From Desulfobacteraceae bacterium (GTDB taxonomy: Bacteria; Desulfobacterota; Desulfobacteria; Desulfobacterales; SG8-13): a stretch of DNA of 5,321 nucleotides. Position numbers and translations under genes: made by a program. Each line of letters starts with the position of its first letter. The stretch's first letter is position 1. Location of the stretch: contig JARFQH010000361.1 in assembly GCA_029287875.1 (NCBI GenBank), forward strand, positions 1 to 5,321. Reading direction: 5' to 3'. Below, in pieces: positions 1 to 5,121 of the stretch. The notes beneath the pieces were generated by a model. The model was not told where the DNA came from. It saw only the letters and a list, made by a program, of their open reading frames with translations, and ran no database searches.

Positions 1-442
1 GTAGGGACGTGAGTCCCTTGCAATACACTCACTCGAAGTCGCTGAAAACGGCCACCACTACCGGCGCGCTTTCCGGTCCCCGATAAGGCGATCCGGAGGT
101 GTCGATCTGTTCGACGAAGTTCAGCTCGATTATCTGGACGGTCTTTTTCTCACGGTTGCTGAGCAAAAGAACGTCGGACCCCTGAATGTGCCATAAACGG
201 TCAAACCCCTTGCCGACATCCATCGTTTCGTCCAGAGTGCCGTTCGGTTCGTAGATTTGGATCTGTCCTTTGTCGGTGAGGACAAAGACCTTGTTCCTCG
301 ATGTCGAAAAGGCGACATCGAGAGGCGAATCCTTCAAGTTGAACGTCTGAATGACGTTCCAATCCAGGGCGGCGAAACAAACCGGCAGCATGTAGAAAAG
401 GGCAGCCAGGGTGCTGAAAAAAACAGTGACTCTAAATTTCAT
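1..442 (-). CDS. Exported DsbA-family thioredoxin-fold protein, probable selenoprotein (in-frame TGA at 29-31), C-terminal part outside window
   Basis: Seen: from the ATG at 440-442 the frame runs 137 codons to a TGA at 29-31 and then stays open to the window edge as V-Y-C-K-G-L-T-S-L. The residues before the TGA, APVVVAVFSDFE, are the strand that leads into the CxxC of DsbA-family (Thioredoxin_4) proteins, usually FSDFxCPYC. The TGA sits exactly on the first Cys, giving U138-V-Y-C141. The ATG at 440-442 is preferred over an upstream in-frame one because GGAGG (449-453, minus strand) lies 6 bases before it and a signal peptide begins there (residues 1-24, ending VCFA before ALDW). Residues 25-110 hold short beta-propeller-like strands (DVAFS, KVFVLTDKGQIQIYEPNG). 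Known: DsbA-like selenoproteins exist, and Desulfobacterota are rich in Sec. Inferred: a periplasmic thiol-disulfide oxidoreductase or reductase. The alternative is a nonsense mutation, but the intact Tyr-Cys-Lys after the TGA argues against decay. The catalytic fold and the C-terminus lie beyond position 1. Confidence 0.82.
3..18 (-). promoter_or_regulatory. Stem-loop just after the TGA, candidate bacterial SECIS element
   Basis: On the minus strand AGGGAC (13-18), loop TCAC (9-12) and GTCCCT (3-8) form a perfect 6-bp stem. The stem starts 10 bases after the TGA and the loop 16 bases after it, which is near the usual position for a bacterial SECIS hairpin read by SelB. The tetraloop lacks the G commonly seen in the first two loop positions, so either this is an atypical element or a longer fold using sequence beyond the window is the real one. 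Confidence 0.45.
29..31 (-). other. In-frame TGA, candidate selenocysteine codon at CxxC position 1
   Basis: The codon order on the minus strand is GAC TTC GAG TGA GTG TAT TGC AAG (D F E U V Y C K). The family expects Cys at the TGA position and Cys three residues later, and that second Cys is present. A Cys-to-TGA exchange at a redox-active position with the frame open beyond it is the classic mark of Sec. No selB, selA or selC is in the window, so the decoding capacity of the host is assumed. Confidence 0.75.
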
Positions 443-475
443 GGTTTTCCTCCCGAACAGAAGTCTGGGCCTCAA

Positions 476-796
476 ATGAACCCGTTGGATCGGAGCGAAC
501 CGATTTCCCGCACTTAAATGGCATTATCAATAAAAAAGCTCAAGCCTAAATATTAATCCGGCCTCGTCGAGACCAAACGCTGAAATTGGGTGGTTGGAAC
601 TTGAGATTTCTGAATCCCTCAACACCCGGGATAGTGTCTCTAAAGATGACCTTTCTTTGTGCCGCTGGCCGTCGGCGTCCAAACCCGGCTCAAGAACAAA
701 AGTTTGCTGCCTTGAATTTCAAGAATTAGTGTTTAGTCTATCCAAAACATTTTAACCTGCCTTACCCAACTGCAATTTCATGAAAGGAGAACACCG
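476..796. other. Divergent intergenic region, no gene seen; weak promoter and hairpin candidates only
   Basis: This region separates the leftward DsbA-like gene from the rightward N2-domain-like gene, so both promoters should lie here. On the minus strand GATAAT (near 526-531) resembles a -10 box but has no good -35 box. On the plus strand TTGAAT (712-717) and TAGTCT (734-739) are 16 bases apart and weak. ATCGG/CCGAT (489-493 and 500-504) is a small operator-like inverted repeat 47 to 62 bases upstream of the DsbA-like start. GGGTG (588-592) and TTGAG (601-605) can pair with CACCC (623-627) and CTCAA (618-622) as a bulged hairpin. No convincing RNA gene or coding frame was seen. Confidence 0.4.
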
Positions 797-1219
797 ATGA
801 AAGGTACGGAGAGTGTCCACAAGAACGTACAAGAAATGTGCGACTGTTATGCGACGACCGATCCGCTGAGAGAGATGTCGATCCTTAAAAACGACGCCGA
901 CAAGGAAGAAGCGGCGGTAAAGTGGTTGGCACTGGTTGCTCTGCACGGTGTGAACAACAATGCGGAAAAAATATCCATCCGCCGCAGTGGGGATGGCAAG
1001 GTAACGGTTTACGCCGAGTACAGAACAACCGAACTCCCGTCTCCGGGCGGTGAAGTAGGGCAGAAGATTTTCGAAGCGGTCAGGGGAATGACGCACATCG
1101 AAGGTGAAAAAGGAAAGACCGACCTGGCCCTTGGGCTTCGTGAAAGCAGCATCGATCTCAGAGTTAAATTAAAGAAGAAAGAAGGGGGGGAACAGGTCAC
1201 ACTGAGGTTCCCTGAATAA
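797..1219 (+). CDS. Small soluble protein resembling a stand-alone GspE/PilB N2 domain, no ATPase core
   Basis: Seen: 140 residues starting at ATG 797 with AAGGAG (784-789) 7 bases upstream, ending in TAA. There is no signal peptide or membrane segment. A CDC pair sits at residues 15-17. The order of elements follows the N2 domain of type II secretion/type IV pilus ATPases: a helix AAVKWLALVALHGV (about 39-52), then AEKISIRR in place of ASDIHIEP, a strand KVTVYAEYR in place of vRyRiDG, a helix GQKIFEAVRGMTHIEGEKGK (about 88-107) in place of sRiKvmagldiaEkr, then SSIDLRVKL and GGEQVTLRF in place of vDlRvS and GErvvlR. The Walker A, Asp box and Cys-rich parts of GspE are absent because the protein ends where the ATPase half would begin. 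The resemblance is from memory of the family pattern and no search was run. The role is unknown; it may be a regulator or a structural offshoot of the fold. It is monocistronic and convergent with tpx. Confidence 0.85.
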   Translation: MKGTESVHKNVQEMCDCYATTDPLREMSILKNDADKEEAAVKWLALVALHGVNNNAEKISIRRSGDGKVTVYAEYRTTELPSPGGEVGQKIFEAVRGMTHIEGEKGKTDLALGLRESSIDLRVKLKKKEGGEQVTLRFPE

Positions 1220-1228
1220 AGAAACTGC

Positions 1229-1264
1229 GCCGTTGAAATAGCCGACCTCGGTTATTTCAACGGC
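1229..1264. terminator. Shared bidirectional terminator hairpin between two convergent genes
   Basis: Perfect 12-base arms GCCGTTGAAATA (1229-1240) and TATTTCAACGGC (1253-1264) enclose a loop that can itself add a G-U and three G-C pairs. The hairpin lies 9 bases after the stop of the 797-1219 gene and 9 bases after the tpx stop on the other strand. Reading leftward it is followed by a T-rich stretch (GCAGTTTCTTTATT), and reading rightward by AATTCTTCATT. Both T tracts are imperfect, but the position between convergent stops makes a two-way terminator the natural reading. Confidence 0.8.
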
Positions 1265-1273
1265 AATTCTTCA

Positions 1274-1789
1274 TTAAACCAGTTTTTTCGCCGCGGAAAT
1301 GACGGCATCGTAGTCAGGTTCTTCGGCCACCTCTTTCACAAACTGGACATACCGAACAACTCCCTCGGCGTCGACCACCAATACGGCCCGCGCCAGAAGG
1401 CGCAGTTCCTTGATCAGCACGCCATAAGCATTCCCAAATTCGGCTTCACGGTGATCGGAAAGCGTCACGACTTTGTCGACGCCCGCCGCACCGCACCATC
1501 GCTTTTGGGCGAACGGCAGGTCCATGCTGATGGTCAGTATGACGATATTTTCACTCAACTTTGCGGCTTCGCTGTTGAAACGCCGGGTTTCCATGTCGCA
1601 GACCGGGGTGTCGAGGGAGGGTACGGCAGAAATGACGACCACTTTGCCTCGAAAAGAGGATAACCGCACGGGCTTCAACTCATTGTCCAGCGACTCGAAA
1701 TCCGGCGCCGGATTCCCTGGTTTAATTTCCTGACCGATTAGGGTCAAGGGGTTGCCTCGCATTGTGATCAATCCGGTACGCTCGTTCAT
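1274..1789 (-). CDS. tpx: Thiol peroxidase, atypical 2-Cys peroxiredoxin
   Basis: Reduces hydrogen peroxide and organic hydroperoxides in the cytoplasm, with electrons normally from thioredoxin. Seen: 171 residues, close to the roughly 168 of the E. coli protein. The motif PSLDTPVCDMETRRFN places the peroxidatic Cys at 64 with Thr61 upstream. The resolving Cys is Cys99 in RWCGAAG, after the family signature SMDLPFAQ. Arg134 in LLARAV matches the conserved active-site Arg, and EEPDYDA near the C-terminus is also typical. An in-frame extension of 55 codons exists upstream, but the start at 1789 is chosen because GAGAGG (1795-1800, minus strand) is 5 bases before it and homologues begin here (family-like N-terminus ITMRGNPLTLIG). 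The active site is Cys, not Sec. It is transcribed alone, divergent from the tau remnant. No clear -10/-35 pair was found upstream. Confidence 0.95.
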   Translation of the reverse strand: MNERTGLITMRGNPLTLIGQEIKPGNPAPDFESLDNELKPVRLSSFRGKVVVISAVPSLDTPVCDMETRRFNSEAAKLSENIVILTISMDLPFAQKRWCGAAGVDKVVTLSDHREAEFGNAYGVLIKELRLLARAVLVVDAEGVVRYVQFVKEVAEEPDYDAVISAAKKLV

Positions 1790-1993
1790 AACAGCCTCTC
1801 TTTCTTTCTGATTGTGATTGGGTCCAAATTTTAGGGCTTTTAAAACAATTTTCTTTAAGTTAACGCTCATAAGCATCAAGTCAACGTGACCTCGCAGACG
1901 GTTCCAGACACTCATAACCAACGGTCGGCAACGGACGCTCTTGTATCTAAACATCGGTCTGCGGCATGCATCTGCGGGGCCTCCACCCGTTTC

Positions 1994-2025
1994 TTGACTT
2001 AACCCGTGCCTGTGGTATGAACCAC
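1994..2025 (+). promoter_or_regulatory. Sigma-70-type promoter with overlapping palindrome, upstream of the tau remnant
   Basis: TTGACT (1994-1999) and TATGAA (2016-2021) are 16 bases apart, and TGG directly before the -10 box forms an extended -10. A perfect short palindrome, GTGGT-ATGA-ACCAC (2012-2025), covers the -10 box and would suit an operator for a dimeric regulator; which one is unknown. The predicted transcript start is near 2028. Confidence 0.5.
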
Positions 2026-2027
2026 TT

Positions 2028-2048
2028 AGGGGAAGAAAAACCGCCCCT
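2028..2048 (+). promoter_or_regulatory. Leader hairpin at the predicted 5' end of the tau transcript
   Basis: AGGGG (2028-2032) pairs with CCCCT (2044-2048) across an 11-base A-rich loop, at or just after the predicted transcription start. It could stabilise the 5' end or be incidental. It does not match a riboswitch class I recognise. Confidence 0.3.
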
Positions 2049-2088
2049 GTGTTGTGAATGGCAGCAACCAGCCGTAAATGGGGGGACC

Positions 2089-2634
2089 GTGAAAAAAGGC
2101 ATTGGCTTATATCTTTGTGTCGTCATGTTCACGGCTCTTGCCGTGCCGGCGGTTTGGGCCGAATCGGGAGAGGTGACCATCGGTTACCAGCTCATATTTA
2201 ACCCCTGGAAGGTCGCGATCGCGGAGGGCGACTTCGAGAAGGTCACCGGATATAAAATCAACTGGCGCAAATTCGACTCTCCGGGCAAATTGTTGCCGGC
2301 CATCACATCCGGCGACGTCCAGATCGGCCTGTTGGGGTCAACGGGCGTGGCGACGGCCATGTCGAATGGTCTCAACGTAGAACTGTTCTGGATCGCGGAG
2401 GGTATCGCTGCTGCCGAGGCCTTGGCGGTGCGCGACGGGTCGGGAATCGTCGCACCGCAGGATCTCATCGGGAAAAAACTGGCGACCCCCTTCGTGTCGA
2501 CGACCCATTTCCACATCCTCTTTGCGTTGGAGCAGTTCGGCATCGACCCGAAGAAAGTGACTCTTTTGAACTTGCCGCCCAATGCGATTGCCGCAGCCTG
2601 GCTATCAGTATCGGGACGGCCGGCTGTTTGCTGA
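2089..2634 (+). pseudogene. tauA: Truncated taurine ABC transporter substrate-binding protein, C-terminal half lost
   Basis: The intact protein binds taurine or related sulfonates outside the membrane and hands them to TauC. Seen: GTG start at 2089, chosen because a classic signal peptide follows (residues 1-24, ending AVWA before ESGEV); the ribosome site is a weak G run (2081-2085). Family landmarks are INWRKFDSPGKLLPAITSGD, VQIGLLGSTG, EALAVRD, PQDLIGKKLATPFVSTTHFH and VTLLNLPPNAIAAAW. Homology stops after AAAW (about residue 171 of an expected 320 or so), exactly where TauA continues with its second lobe. The last ten residues (LSVSGRPAVC) are tauC DNA read in the wrong frame, ending at TGA 2632-2634. 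Without lobe 2 it cannot close on a ligand, so it is almost surely non-functional. The remaining sequence is otherwise well conserved, suggesting a recent event. Confidence 0.88.
2595..2603. other. Deletion junction joining tauA to tauC
   Basis: TauA homology in frame 1 runs to the TGG codon at 2599-2601. TauC homology in frame 3 starts at about 2598 (L-A-I-S-I-G-T-A-G). The few bases around 2598-2601 (CTGG) fit both genes, as expected for a microhomology join. The missing part is the tauA 3' half, all of tauB (ATPase) and the tauC start, about 1.3 kb from usual family lengths. A misassembly could give the same picture. Confidence 0.75.
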
Positions 2635-3349
2635 TTTTATGGTGGCTGGTCACCCGCCAGAAGTACGTGGACCCGCTTTTTTTACCCTCGCCCGCAGCCG
2701 TGTCTGGAATCGGGCGGTCGAGCTCGGCACAGCCGGCTTCGGGGGCGCCTCACTCTGGCAGCACACCTGGATTAGTATCTACAGGGTGTTTCTGGCGTTT
2801 TTCATTGCCTGCCTGACGGCAGTCCCGATCGGACTGGCCATGGGGATGAGCCGTATTTTCAGAGGCATTTTCGATCCGCCGATCGAATTCTACCGGCCGA
2901 TCCCACCGCTGGCTTACCTGCCGCTGGTCATCATCTGGTTCGGCATCGGAGAAGTCTCCAAGGTCATTTTAATTTATCTGGCATGTTTTGCCCCGATGGC
3001 CCTGAGCACGCGGGCCGGGGTTCGATCCGTATCGATTGAACAGGTTCACGTGGCGTATTCGCTGGGGGCCACCCGGTCACAGGTCCTCTGGCACGTGGTT
3101 TTCAGAGCTGCTCTGCCGGAGATTTTAACCGGCATGCGCATCGGTATCGGATTCGGGTGGACCACCCTGGTGGCCGCAGAAATGGTGGCGGCTGCGGGTC
3201 TGGGCTACATGATCCTGAATGCCTCTGAGTTTTTAATGACCGATGTGGTCGTGATGGGAATTGTGATTATCGGTTTGGTCGCCCTTTTCAGCGACCTGTT
3301 GATGCGCTATCTTGAGCATAAACTGGTACCGTGGAAAGGCAAGATATAG
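2598..3349 (+). pseudogene. tauC: Taurine ABC transporter permease, 5'-truncated and frameshifted
   Basis: TauC is the inner-membrane permease of the TauABC importer. Seen: the first part, in frame 3, reads SIGTAGCLLILWWLVTRQ then YVDPLFLPSPAAV (about 2607-2702), which is TM1 and the following loop. Homology then jumps to frame 2 (about 2705 on) as WNRAVELGTAGFGG and SLWQHTWISIYRV, and runs to the TAG at 3347-3349. Later landmarks are FYRPIPPLAYLPLVIIWFGI (about 2888-2947), the EAA coupling loop VAYSLGATRSQVLWHVVFRA (about 3053-3112), and PEILTGMRIGIGFGW. The native start is gone, and no plausible start exists close behind the frameshift. The coupling loop has no TauB partner left here. The 3' part from SLWQHT onward is clean, so decay looks young. 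Confidence 0.88.
2700..2706 (+). other. tauC: Frameshift in tauC
   Basis: Frame 3 matches TauC through SPAAV (codon GTG at 2700-2702) and frame 2 from W-N-R (TGG at 2705-2707). Spacing to LWQH in E. coli TauC fits a loss of one base here. The nearby T7 run (2677-2683) is not the cause, since PLFLP and SPAAV after it are still in frame 3. Confidence 0.75.
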
Positions 3350-3359
3350 GGAGTTCGAC

Positions 3360-4826
3360 ATGGCTACTTTTGATTTCGACATCGGGGTCATCGGCGGCGG
3401 GGCGGCCGGTTTGACCATAACGGCCGGTGCCGCTCAGCTCGGTGCGAAGACCCTGCTCATCGAAAAGGATGAGGCACTGGGAGGTGACTGCTTGCACTAT
3501 GGCTGCGTTCCGAGCAAAACACTGATCAAGAGTGCCCATGTCTACCATCAGATGAAGAACGCGGACCGTTTCGGGCTGCCGCTTGTGGACCTGCCGCCGG
3601 TAAACTTTCGTCAGATCGCCAAGAGGATCAAGTCGGTCATCGACACCATCCAACAGCACGACTCAGAGCAACGATTCTGCAAGCTCGGCGCCAAGGTGGC
3701 CTTCGGAGAGCCGCACTTCATCGACGAGAACCGTCTTCGGCTGAACGGCCAAACGTTTGCGGCCAAAAACTGGGTCATCGCTACCGGATCCTCGGCTGTG
3801 GTCCCGCCGATTCCCGGTCTGGCCGAGACGCCGCACCTCTCAAACCGTGAAATTTTCTATCTGGATCGCCTGCCGTCTTCCATGATTATTTTAGGCGCGG
3901 GGCCGATCGGGGTCGAAATGGGACAAGCCTTCAAACGCCTCGGCACGCGGGTGACGATCGTCGACCGTGCGAATCAAATCCTGGGAAAAGAAGACCGGGA
4001 CATGGCCGACGCGGTCAAAGGCGTAATGTCTGCTGAAGGGGTCGTCTTTTATCTGGAAGCGTCGATCGAATCCGTCGCGGATCTCGGCCAGCGGAAAAGG
4101 GTCGCCATAAAGACGGTTGACGGTCAACGTCTCGATCTTGAAGCCGAGAGTATCTTCGTTGCCATGGGGCGCGGGGCCAACACGAGCGGGCTCGGGCTTG
4201 AAAAAATCGGTGTCGAACACGACCGGCGCGGCATCAAGGTCGACCGTCGCCTGAGAACAACCCAGAAGCACATCTATGCCGCCGGAGATGTTGCCGGCGG
4301 CTATCAATACACCCACGCAGCCGGATATGAAGGCGGCATCGTCGTCAGCAATGCTGTTTTTCATCTGCCGCGCAAGGCCGATTACGCCTATATGCCCTGG
4401 TGCACCTATACCGACCCGCCGCTGGGCAGCATCGGGATGAACGAAACAATGGCCCAAAAAGCCGGTATCGACTACTCGTTGTGGACCGAGGAATTCAAGG
4501 ACAACGATCGCAGCCTGGCAGAGGGTGAACAGGTCGGGAAAATCAAAATGATTCTCGATGACAAAGAAAAGCCGATCGGTGTTCAGATCTTCGGGCCACA
4601 CGCCGGGGACTTGCTCGGCGAGTGGGTGGCGATCCTCAATGGGAAAGTAAAGCTGTCCACCCTGGCGGCGGCGGTGCACCCTTACCCGACGATTGGAGAA
4701 ATCAACAAACGGGTGGCGGGGACTTTTTTCTCTTCCAAGATTTTTTCCGATAAGATCAAAAAGACACTGAAGTTTTTTTTCAATTTGAAAGGTCGTGCCT
4801 GTAGCCTGGATGAGTTTACAACCTGA
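3360..4826 (+). CDS. FAD-dependent pyridine nucleotide-disulfide oxidoreductase, Lpd/MerA-like group
   Basis: Class I flavin disulfide reductase that moves electrons between NAD(P)H and a disulfide or other small acceptor; the true substrate is unknown. Seen: 488 residues. The ATG at 3360 has AGGGAG (3348-3353) 6 bases before it, overlapping the tauC stop, and the FAD motif VIGGGAAG begins at residue 10. The redox pair is Cys44/Cys49 in GGDCLHYGCVPSKT. The NAD(P) motif is ILGAGPIGVEMG (177-188) with Asp202 after the second strand (TIVDR), favouring NADH. The second FAD motif is YAAGDVAGG (306-314). In the dimerisation domain His440 and Glu447 (HPYPTIGE) match the catalytic His-Glu pair of dihydrolipoamide dehydrogenases. 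No MerA-type N-terminal metal-binding domain and no C-terminal Cys-Cys is present, so mercuric reductase is unlikely. No lipoyl domain or dehydrogenase-complex genes are nearby. The TVP38-like gene downstream fits a known pairing. It is probably co-transcribed with the tau remnant. Confidence 0.92.
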   Translation: MATFDFDIGVIGGGAAGLTITAGAAQLGAKTLLIEKDEALGGDCLHYGCVPSKTLIKSAHVYHQMKNADRFGLPLVDLPPVNFRQIAKRIKSVIDTIQQHDSEQRFCKLGAKVAFGEPHFIDENRLRLNGQTFAAKNWVIATGSSAVVPPIPGLAETPHLSNREIFYLDRLPSSMIILGAGPIGVEMGQAFKRLGTRVTIVDRANQILGKEDRDMADAVKGVMSAEGVVFYLEASIESVADLGQRKRVAIKTVDGQRLDLEAESIFVAMGRGANTSGLGLEKIGVEHDRRGIKVDRRLRTTQKHIYAAGDVAGGYQYTHAAGYEGGIVVSNAVFHLPRKADYAYMPWCTYTDPPLGSIGMNETMAQKAGIDYSLWTEEFKDNDRSLAEGEQVGKIKMILDDKEKPIGVQIFGPHAGDLLGEWVAILNGKVKLSTLAAAVHPYPTIGEINKRVAGTFFSSKIFSDKIKKTLKFFFNLKGRACSLDEFTT

Positions 4827-4854
4827 GAATAAACAAATCACAATGACCGAAATT

Positions 4855-4873
4855 CCAAACTATTGGTTTTTTT
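4855..4873 (+). terminator. Weak candidate terminator after the oxidoreductase gene
   Basis: CCAA (4855-4858) and TTGG (4863-4866) form a 4-bp stem with a 4-base loop, followed directly by T7 (4867-4873). The stem is short and half A-T, so termination may be partial or accidental. It lies 28 bases after the stop codon. Confidence 0.35.
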
Positions 4874-4934
4874 ATCTTATTTGAGATTTGGATATTGTAA
4901 TTTTGAATTTATTTGTATTTTGGTGCTTGGCATT

Positions 4935-4963
4935 ATTTCAGGCGGGCGGGCAAGCCCTGAAAT
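4935..4963. repeat. GC-rich hairpin with 8-bp perfect arms
   Basis: ATTTCAGG (4935-4942) and CCTGAAAT (4956-4963) enclose CGGGCGGGCAAGC. Another GGGC/GCCC pairing is possible inside. No T run follows on the plus strand, so it is a hairpin of unknown role: terminator-like, RNA-processing or a dispersed palindrome. Confidence 0.55.
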
Positions 4964-4981
4964 CTGAAACCTAAACCAACA

Positions 4982-5028
4982 CTGCTCGATTTACATTTTT
5001 ATGTGCCCAGGCTCAAAATATCGAGCAG
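4982..5028. repeat. Long-loop inverted repeat, 9-bp perfect arms
   Basis: CTGCTCGAT (4982-4990) and ATCGAGCAG (5020-5028) are perfect complements separated by 29 bases. The spacing is about three helical turns centre to centre, which would suit either a leader RNA stem or paired protein sites. No known riboswitch or attachment site was recognised. Confidence 0.5.
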
Positions 5029-5094
5029 CGGTCGACAAGGGATAAGACAATTTATGTGTGACAAGACACTAGTTTAGATGGATCGAGTAAAGCA

Positions 5095-5117
5095 CGACCG
5101 GCTTAACCGGAGAGTCG
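5095..5117 (+). promoter_or_regulatory. Leader hairpin that includes the ribosome-binding site of the next gene
   Basis: CGAC (5095-5098) can pair with GTCG (5114-5117), and CGG (5099-5101) with CCG (5107-5109), leaving GAGA (5110-5113) bulged. The ribosome site GGAGAG (5109-5114), 7 bases before ATG 5122, falls inside this fold. It may dampen translation, though the stem is interrupted and modest. Confidence 0.35.
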
Positions 5118-5121
5118 AAAT

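Larger units (their letters stand above)
1790..2088. other. Divergent intergenic region between tpx and the tau remnant
   Basis: Holds the control regions of both flanking genes. The right half carries the tauA-side promoter, the palindrome and the leader hairpin listed separately. The left half (about 1800-1870) is AT-rich, including TAAAAT on the minus strand as a possible tpx -10 box with no matching -35 box. Frames crossing this stretch on both strands look like non-coding extensions of tpx and tauA. Confidence 0.5.
4827..5121. other. AT-rich intergenic region with several inverted repeats, no gene seen
   Basis: This 295-base spacer contains a weak terminator candidate, a GC-rich hairpin, a long-loop inverted repeat and a leader hairpin over the next ribosome site, each listed separately. 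The AT-rich part 4855-4930 could hold a promoter for the downstream gene, but no -35/-10 pair was convincing and no sigma-54 box was found. No tRNA or coding frame was recognised. Confidence 0.45.

Noticed and set aside
1790..1954. In-frame 55-codon N-terminal extension of tpx
   Set aside because: It crosses the intergenic region, resembles no Tpx N-terminus, and the start at 1789 has its own ribosome site and gives the normal family length.
1966..2088. In-frame 41-codon extension of tauA from ATG 1966
   Set aside because: It would bury the signal peptide and would start upstream of the predicted promoter. GTG 2089 gives a standard signal peptide.
2028..2088. Riboswitch upstream of tauA
   Set aside because: Only one short hairpin is visible and no conserved core of a known class was recognised.
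2632..2634. TGA ending the tauA remnant as a second Sec codon
   Set aside because: It lies beyond the homologous part, in tauC DNA read out of frame, with no Cys context or redox motif.
3360..4826. Mercuric reductase (merA)
   Set aside because: The N-terminal metal-binding domain and C-terminal Cys-Cys are missing, the His-Glu pair of the Lpd group is present, and no other mer gene is nearby.
3891..4841. Long open frame on the minus strand (316 codons)
   Set aside because: It is the antisense shadow of the oxidoreductase gene, with no ribosome site and no recognisable domain; the sense frame has full flavoenzyme motifs.
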